Below the pieces are notes generated by a model. It had not been told where the DNA came from and searched no databases. It worked only from the letters and a program-made list of their open reading frames with translations. Below, piece after piece: positions 18,303 through 22,216 of a stretch of DNA of 22,216 nucleotides. The stretch is taken from positions 1 to 22,216 of IMG/VR virus record IMGVR_UViG_3300018017_000016; one strand, given 5' to 3'. Each line of letters begins with the position of its first letter. Within the stretch, counting starts at the first letter, position 1. The translations under genes were made by a program, and so were the position numbers. The stretch comes from a virus.

Positions 18303-20453
18303 ATGGATCATACATCTAAAAAAGATGAAAAAGATTTGATCAGGATTAATAAGAATATAACAAGAAGCATGCAGAATTTCTGGCCTAATATGCTTAGAGC
18401 CAATATACACCGAGAATTTATATTTAAGTCTACGTTGTCCACCAAGAATCAAAACTCTTTAAATGCGCTTAACATGCCGGTATTGGAATTTAATATATCT
18501 GAAGCATTTCTCAGCCGCCTACGCGGCGAGTTTGCTGAGAACGAACCAGCCATAAGCGTATCAATTCAAGACGGCGTTAACGTCACACCAGAACTTGAAC
18601 AAGTGCGAGAACTTGTAGAAGGGCATGTAAGGTTTATCTTTAACGAACAAAAGAGGAGCGGTGTACAGACCGCAATTTTTGATGAAGTTATAAGTGGCGG
18701 ATATAGTGTCGCCAAGGTCTATCCAAAATATGATGAAGGTAAAACTTTTAACCAAAAGATTGTATTTGAAAAGTGTTATGATTCTACACTTGCGGGTTTT
18801 GATGTGCTTGCTAGAAACCCGAGCAAAAGTGATAGCGATTATAGTTTTGAATTATTTCCATATCCAAAAGAACGCTTTGAAGAAGTATTTGGTATTAAAA
18901 TTGACGAACTTAATTTTAGCCATGCGCAAGAAAAATTTAGCTGGTTCTATAAAGTAGAAGATCAAGAAATAGTAGTGGTTGCAGATTATTACGAAAAACA
19001 ACGAGAAAAATTGAAGATCGTACAGCTTTCTACGGGCGAGACTATCGACAAGAAAGACTACAACAAACTCATAGAAGAACTACAGTTAGTCTCATTAGAA
19101 GTACCGCCCGTAGTCGTACAAGAAAGAGAAATGGAAGTAGAAAAGATAATACGTTATCAACTTATTGGAGATACGATTTTAGAGCAAGAAGAAGTTAAAA
19201 ATACTGATTTATTGCAGCACGTATTTTTTGATGGTAATAGCGCTGTATTGAATGAAGGAGGCTCTAGAACGCATCAAATGACTAGACCCTACTTGATTAA
19301 CTGTTTGGGTGCGCAGAAGCTTTATAATAACCTAGGTATAGCATTGGCCGATGAGTGCCAATCACTCAGTAAACATAAGATTTTGATAGCCGAAGAGTCT
19401 ATATCCCCTAACTACGAAGAACATATAACAAAACCCCAGCAATACGATATTTTGGTATATCGGGGATTTTACAATAACGATCCTAGCAAACCAAACCAGC
19501 TACCGACACAGATGCAGAGAAGCGCTTTTCCTCCTGAGATGTTCGCTCTGTTCCAATATATTCCTACTATTTTCCAAAATATATTGGGTTCATATGATGC
19601 GAGTTTAGGAATAAATAACAATCAAATATCTGGAGTAGCGTTGCTACAGGGAGCTATACACTCGAGTTATACAGCCAAACCATTTATAAATAAATATATT
19701 CTTTCGTTGAACCAAGTTGCTAAGATCATATTGCATCTAATACCTAAAGTTTATAAGGGTGAAATGTCGCTGCCTACTATCAACAAAGAAGGTGAAACGC
19801 AATATCATGGTGTTAATGGAGAGGGACAGCCGTCGCTCGAATATGAACCTACAGAATTAAACATTAAGGTAGAAGCTGGAGCGGGATTTGCTGCACAGAA
19901 ATCACAAGCAATGATGCAGTTAATACAATTATCGCAAGCTATGCCTATATTTGCGCAGTTTATGAATACCAAAGGATTAAAGATACTCGTAGACAATATA
20001 GATATTAAAGGCGCTGACTTATTAAAACTAATGGCAGATCAGTTTATGCAAGAACTTGAACAGCAAAAGCAAATGGCCATGCAACAGCAACAAACTATGG
20101 CTGGACAGCCTAATCCGTTGGCTTTACGTGAAAAAAACAAAGAGATGGAAAATCAAATAAACGCGCAGAGATATAATACACAAGCACAGATTGATTCTGC
20201 AGAAATAAATCTACGCGAACAAGAATTGAAACTCAAAGAAATGGAATTAGCAGGAAAAATGCAGACAGAGGAGCAATATGTTTCGCTCGAGCAAGAGAAA
20301 ATTGAAGCAGAAAAGGCAAGCAAAGTTGTAGAACATGCTACGAAGTCGATAGATCAAATGCACCGGCATCATATGGATCACAAGCAGCATTACCTAAAAG
20401 AGCGTGAACTACATCATAGAGTTACTGGAAATCCTCATTTTTCAGGAGAATAG
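18303..20453 (+). CDS. Portal protein, P22-like
   Basis: 716 residues, the size of P22-type portals. The N-terminal and central parts (QNFWPNMLRANIHREFIFKS, FDEVISGGYSVAKVYPKYDE, LADECQSLSKHKILIAEESI, NNQISGVALLQGAIHSSYTA) fit the P22_portal family. From about residue 570 there is a long Gln/Glu-rich coiled-coil (QQKQMAMQQQQTMAGQ...), the barrel-like extension of such portals, ending in an unusual His-rich tail (HRHHMDHKQHY). Twelve copies would form the DNA gate at the capsid vertex and dock TerL. The ribosome site (AGGTAAC) is weak. Confidence 0.85.
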   Translation: MDHTSKKDEKDLIRINKNITRSMQNFWPNMLRANIHREFIFKSTLSTKNQNSLNALNMPVLEFNISEAFLSRLRGEFAENEPAISVSIQDGVNVTPELEQVRELVEGHVRFIFNEQKRSGVQTAIFDEVISGGYSVAKVYPKYDEGKTFNQKIVFEKCYDSTLAGFDVLARNPSKSDSDYSFELFPYPKERFEEVFGIKIDELNFSHAQEKFSWFYKVEDQEIVVVADYYEKQREKLKIVQLSTGETIDKKDYNKLIEELQLVSLEVPPVVVQEREMEVEKIIRYQLIGDTILEQEEVKNTDLLQHVFFDGNSAVLNEGGSRTHQMTRPYLINCLGAQKLYNNLGIALADECQSLSKHKILIAEESISPNYEEHITKPQQYDILVYRGFYNNDPSKPNQLPTQMQRSAFPPEMFALFQYIPTIFQNILGSYDASLGINNNQISGVALLQGAIHSSYTAKPFINKYILSLNQVAKIILHLIPKVYKGEMSLPTINKEGETQYHGVNGEGQPSLEYEPTELNIKVEAGAGFAAQKSQAMMQLIQLSQAMPIFAQFMNTKGLKILVDNIDIKGADLLKLMADQFMQELEQQKQMAMQQQQTMAGQPNPLALREKNKEMENQINAQRYNTQAQIDSAEINLREQELKLKEMELAGKMQTEEQYVSLEQEKIEAEKASKVVEHATKSIDQMHRHHMDHKQHYLKERELHHRVTGNPHFSGE

Positions 20454-20481
20454 ATCAATAAACACAATCGGAGAATATAAA

Positions 20482-20670
20482 ATGGTTAAGAAGTGGATAC
20501 AGGCAGCACACATAAAAAAAGGCGCGTTACACAAAGAATTGGGTGTCCCAGCAGGAAAGAAAATTCCAGAGAAGAAACTGAAAGCAGCAGCACACAGCAA
20601 AAACCCTGTAGAACGCAAAAGAGCTGTGTTGGCTGAGACTTTTGCTAAGATGCGTCACAAGAAAAAATAA
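20482..20670 (+). CDS. Small basic phage protein downstream of portal
   Basis: 62 residues: MVKKWIQAAHIKKGALHKEL, GVPAGKKIPEKKLKAAAHSK, ending in a lysine-rich tail. This matches a widespread tiny phage protein with the pattern KKGALHKxLGVPxGKKIPxKKL, often next to portal or scaffold genes, with no known role. CGGAGA lies nine bases upstream. Strong positive charge suggests DNA or capsid-interior binding. Confidence 0.75.
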   Translation: MVKKWIQAAHIKKGALHKELGVPAGKKIPEKKLKAAAHSKNPVERKRAVLAETFAKMRHKKK

Positions 20671-20913
20671 TTAGCATTGCTGATCAATTTCATCTTTCCA
20701 CTGATAAGCGGTAGCGTGCATTCTTATGCAACACTCGTTTCTGCATTCAGCCTCATTTTCTTCATAATGAAATGTGAACACTTCGTGGCCAAGGTATACT
20801 GGTGTTTTAATGCCGTTGATCGTAACTGGAGGTGGAGCATGGTTCTTACATACGCAGGTACCATAGACACCTCCGGTGATTAGTTTTGCTTCTTGAGTGT
20901 TAAGTTGTTTCAT
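20671..20913 (-). CDS. Double-glycine leader, six-cysteine peptide
   Basis: 80 residues. Leader MKQLNTQEAKLITGG, then a core with cysteines C-V-C ... C-RNE-CC ... 17 residues ... C. Between the first and second groups is a Pro/Gly-rich strand region (APPPVTINGIKTPVYLG). The C-terminal motif AYQWKDEIDQQC parallels the peptides at 14951 and 5153. Overlap by ATGA with the upstream coiled-coil gene points to co-translation. I infer export by a C39-type transporter and disulphide folding outside the cytoplasm. Confidence 0.7.
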   Translation of the reverse strand: MKQLNTQEAKLITGGVYGTCVCKNHAPPPVTINGIKTPVYLGHEVFTFHYEENEAECRNECCIRMHATAYQWKDEIDQQC

Positions 20914-21131
20914 TTTTTATTCTTTATTTTTTTTGTTGCTTTGATTTTCTTGTTGATCTTATCTCTTATAATTTTTTGTCGTTCCTTTTCTTCAAATTCA
21001 ATTCGCTGTCGTACTTTTAACGCCTCATTACTTAATTCTCCAAGATGATATTGCACGCTTTTTAAAGAATGAAACAAGCAGTTTATGTGTTCTTCTACTT
21101 TTGCAATTGTCTCGTGTAATATAGGGGTCAT
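20910..21131 (-). CDS. Small basic coiled-coil protein
   Basis: 73 residues, helical throughout (ETIAKVEEHINCLFHSLKSV, then ALKVRQRIEFEEKERQKII) with a very basic C-terminus (KKIKATKKIKNKK). No membrane segment. It is sandwiched between the DUF1640-like gene at 21134 (two bases apart) and the six-cysteine peptide (ATGA overlap). Possible immunity or chaperone partner of that peptide; this is inference from operon structure. Confidence 0.6.
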   Translation of the reverse strand: MTPILHETIAKVEEHINCLFHSLKSVQYHLGELSNEALKVRQRIEFEEKERQKIIRDKINKKIKATKKIKNKK

Positions 21132-21133
21132 TT

Positions 21134-21538
21134 TTAATCTCTCTTGTTTGTTTTATTTAATGCGGTAATGCCTATCAATCTCTTTATAAGTAATATTTGT
21201 TCTTTGGTTTTGTGGATTTCTTTATATACCGATGAAAACATACTAGCCAAATCTTTACATTGGTCCTTAGAAAAGCCGCCTTCCAATCCTTCGTCGTCTG
21301 AAAACTCCATTAATTCCTTGTATATTTCCTCATGTTTTTCTGCTGGTATATACTCTGGTTCTTGCCTGTTGGCTTTTATTGTTTTTAATTTATCAAAAAA
21401 CAAATCTAAATTATTGCCCAACACAAGTGAAGCGGAAAAACAACCAACCAACGCTTGTGCTTGATCTAGTTTAAAGCCCGCCTCTTCTACCAATCTATCT
21501 ATTAGAGTTGCGTCTAATGTTTTGTATATGATGTTCAT
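21134..21538 (-). CDS. DUF1640-related soluble protein with two head-like units
   Basis: 134 residues. It contains two segments resembling the head of the DUF1640-like proteins: LVEEAGFKLDQAQALVGCF near the N-terminus and LEGGFSKDQCKDLASMFSSV near residue 90 (compare SGGFSKDQAKTQTRLM in the 5855 protein). A charged linker separates them (EPEYIPAEKHEE). There is no C-terminal membrane helix. It appears to be a duplicated-head, soluble member of the group. AAAGGA precedes the ATG. Confidence 0.6.
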   Translation of the reverse strand: MNIIYKTLDATLIDRLVEEAGFKLDQAQALVGCFSASLVLGNNLDLFFDKLKTIKANRQEPEYIPAEKHEEIYKELMEFSDDEGLEGGFSKDQCKDLASMFSSVYKEIHKTKEQILLIKRLIGITALNKTNKRD

Positions 21539-21552
21539 GTTTTATCCTTTGT

Positions 21553-21834
21553 TTATATCCTGTTTTTTAAGTCTCGATAAAAATTTTCGTGTGTACCAAG
21601 AAACAGTAGCAACCTTTCTTTTGGAAACCATTTGTAAGCTAGTAGCATTTTCAAATGGTGCATTTGGAATTTGTATACATAAATTCCAGCTAAGTTACCT
21701 TTTTTTATTTGCCCTATTTTTGGATTATTAATAACATCATTGATGGCTATATCAACTATTTCTTTTTGATTATCATGCAGCCGTCTATATGATTTATTAA
21801 AGGCTGGTTCTTGAGTGATTGTTATGTTTTTCAT
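21553..21834 (-). CDS. RelE/ParE-family toxin
   Basis: 93 residues from MKNITITQEPAFNKSYRRLH. The order is N-terminal strand and helix (AFNKSYRRLHDNQKEIVDIA), IGQIKKGNLAGIYVYKFQ, LLAYKW and the ending LLLFLGTHENFYRDLKNR. This is the core of RelE/ParE toxins; the H-E-N-F-Y-R-D-L-K ending is common in the family. Such toxins cleave mRNA at the ribosome or poison gyrase; which one cannot be told. A TTG start six codons upstream is possible. It overlaps the antitoxin gene by 38 bases. Confidence 0.8.
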   Translation of the reverse strand: MKNITITQEPAFNKSYRRLHDNQKEIVDIAINDVINNPKIGQIKKGNLAGIYVYKFQMHHLKMLLAYKWFPKERLLLFLGTHENFYRDLKNRI

Positions 21835-22048
21835 GTTTTTGATCGAATTCAAAAGGAATTGGAGTTTCTGCTAATGCTTCAAAAATGCCTTCTATAAAAT
21901 CACCAGGCAAGTCTGGATTGTCAATTGCTGTTCTTCCGATCTTTGCCCAGTATAAAATCTGATTAGGAATAGAGCGAAATTGGGATTCTGCCACTGGTTT
22001 TGTTTCATTGTAAAAATCTTTATCTATTCTTATTGCTATGCTGCTCAT
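21797..22048 (-). CDS. ParD-like ribbon-helix-helix antitoxin
   Basis: 83 residues. SIAIRIDKDFYNETKPVAES followed by RSIPNQILYWAKIGRTAIDN and PDLPGDFI matches the ParD-like antitoxin family that partners RelE/ParE toxins: a ribbon (IAIRID) plus two helices for DNA binding. The C-terminal PIPFEFDQKHEK would bind the toxin. It is first in the operon, as is usual for autoregulated modules. The ribosome site is poor (TAGGCAAC). Confidence 0.8.
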   Translation of the reverse strand: MSSIAIRIDKDFYNETKPVAESQFRSIPNQILYWAKIGRTAIDNPDLPGDFIEGIFEALAETPIPFEFDQKHEKHNNHSRTSL

Positions 22049-22078
22049 GTTGCCTACATAATTAGTTATTGTGTAACA

Positions 22079-22118
22079 AGTGTAGCTTAAGTGCGTTGAT
22101 AATGCAACTATTTGTTGC
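22079..22118 (-). promoter_or_regulatory. Toxin-antitoxin promoter with GCAAC dyad
   Basis: On the minus strand TTGCAT (22102-22107), 17 bases, TACACT (22079-22084). The -35 is overlapped by GCAAC (22104-22108) with an inverted partner GTTGC (22114-22118), the same pentamer as the array at 5692-5874. A further dyad GCAGA-CGCA-TCTGC lies at 22126-22139. Confidence 0.45.
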
Positions 22119-22158
22119 TAATTTAGCAGACGCATCTGCCAAATACATTTATATTGTC

Positions 22159-22216
22159 AAACGTATAGTGTCGCCAGGAAAACGTATAGTGTCGCCAGGA
22201 AAACGTATAGTGTCGC
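22159..22216 (+). repeat. 21-bp tandem direct repeats running off the window
   Basis: The unit ACGTATAGTGTCGCCAGGAAA-like (20+1 bases) starts at 22161, 22182 and 22203, the last cut by the window end. The copies seen are identical. Exact 21-bp periodicity is two helical turns, as in plasmid iterons or partition sites, but a longer array of another kind cannot be excluded because it continues beyond the window. Confidence 0.7.

Noticed and set aside
22159-22216. CRISPR array at the window end
   Set aside because: The 21-bp units abut with no variable spacers, so this is a simple tandem repeat.

Overview
The window looks like about half of an AT-rich temperate phage, or a phage-plasmid/prophage, of a gammaproteobacterial host. 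A Legionellales-type host (Legionella, Coxiella or Rickettsiella-like) is my best guess. The reasons are the low GC, the phage-borne csrA paralogue (known from Legionella mobile elements) and the many DUF1640-like coiled-coil membrane proteins. That host assignment is inference. No integrase, capsid, tail-tube or transporter gene is visible here, and I see no tRNA or CRISPR array. Layout, left to right: (1) 1-2087, plus strand: the 3' part of a repeat-built tail-fibre-like protein, a 43-aa phage protein and a PD-(D/E)XK nuclease. (2) 2084-2970, minus: a YefM-like antitoxin joined out of frame to a headless YoeB-like toxin, and a DUF1640-like protein. (3) 3035-4621, plus: lysis cassette with GH108 endolysin, holin-like protein, two small membrane proteins and a spanin pair. 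(4) 4635-6659, minus: double-glycine (GG) peptide, CsrA, six-cysteine peptide, three DUF1640-like proteins, and an Xre-type regulator at the head. (5) 6660-6793: divergent promoters, resembling a lambda immunity region. (6) 6794-13041, plus: early/replication operons with a RecA-like ATPase, an SSB-like protein, many small proteins, a secreted PLD nuclease, a large structured leader RNA and a replication-initiator-like gene with 17-bp iterons inside it. (7) 13127-14533, minus: GG peptide, small membrane and coiled-coil proteins and an exported protein, with an inverted-repeat/DnaA-box-like region between. (8) 14734-20670, plus: His-rich protein, GG six-cysteine peptide, TerS, two zinc-ribbon proteins, TerL, portal and a small portal-adjacent protein, interrupted by a minus-strand GG peptide plus a mini DUF1640 protein at 17765-18169. 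(9) 20671-22048, minus: GG six-cysteine peptide, coiled-coil, DUF1640-like protein and a RelE/ParD-like toxin-antitoxin pair. (10) 22159-22216: 21-bp direct repeats running off the window. The most striking observation is a dispersed family of six small secreted-type peptides with bacteriocin-like leaders. Their consensus is M-x-x-L-[SN]-x-x-E-x-x-x-[IV]-x-GG; one has AA in place of GG. Three have hydrophobic cores. Three share a six-cysteine signature, C-x-C...C-x3-C-C-x16/17-C. Most sit in minus-strand cargo islands between plus-strand phage modules, usually next to small helical or DUF1640-like proteins. I infer a phage-encoded arsenal of exported peptides (toxin, signalling or superinfection exclusion), presumably processed by a host C39-peptidase transporter. 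Other unexplained elements are a 28-bp-stem RNA in front of the replication gene, a helically phased GCAAC array, and several iteron-like regions.
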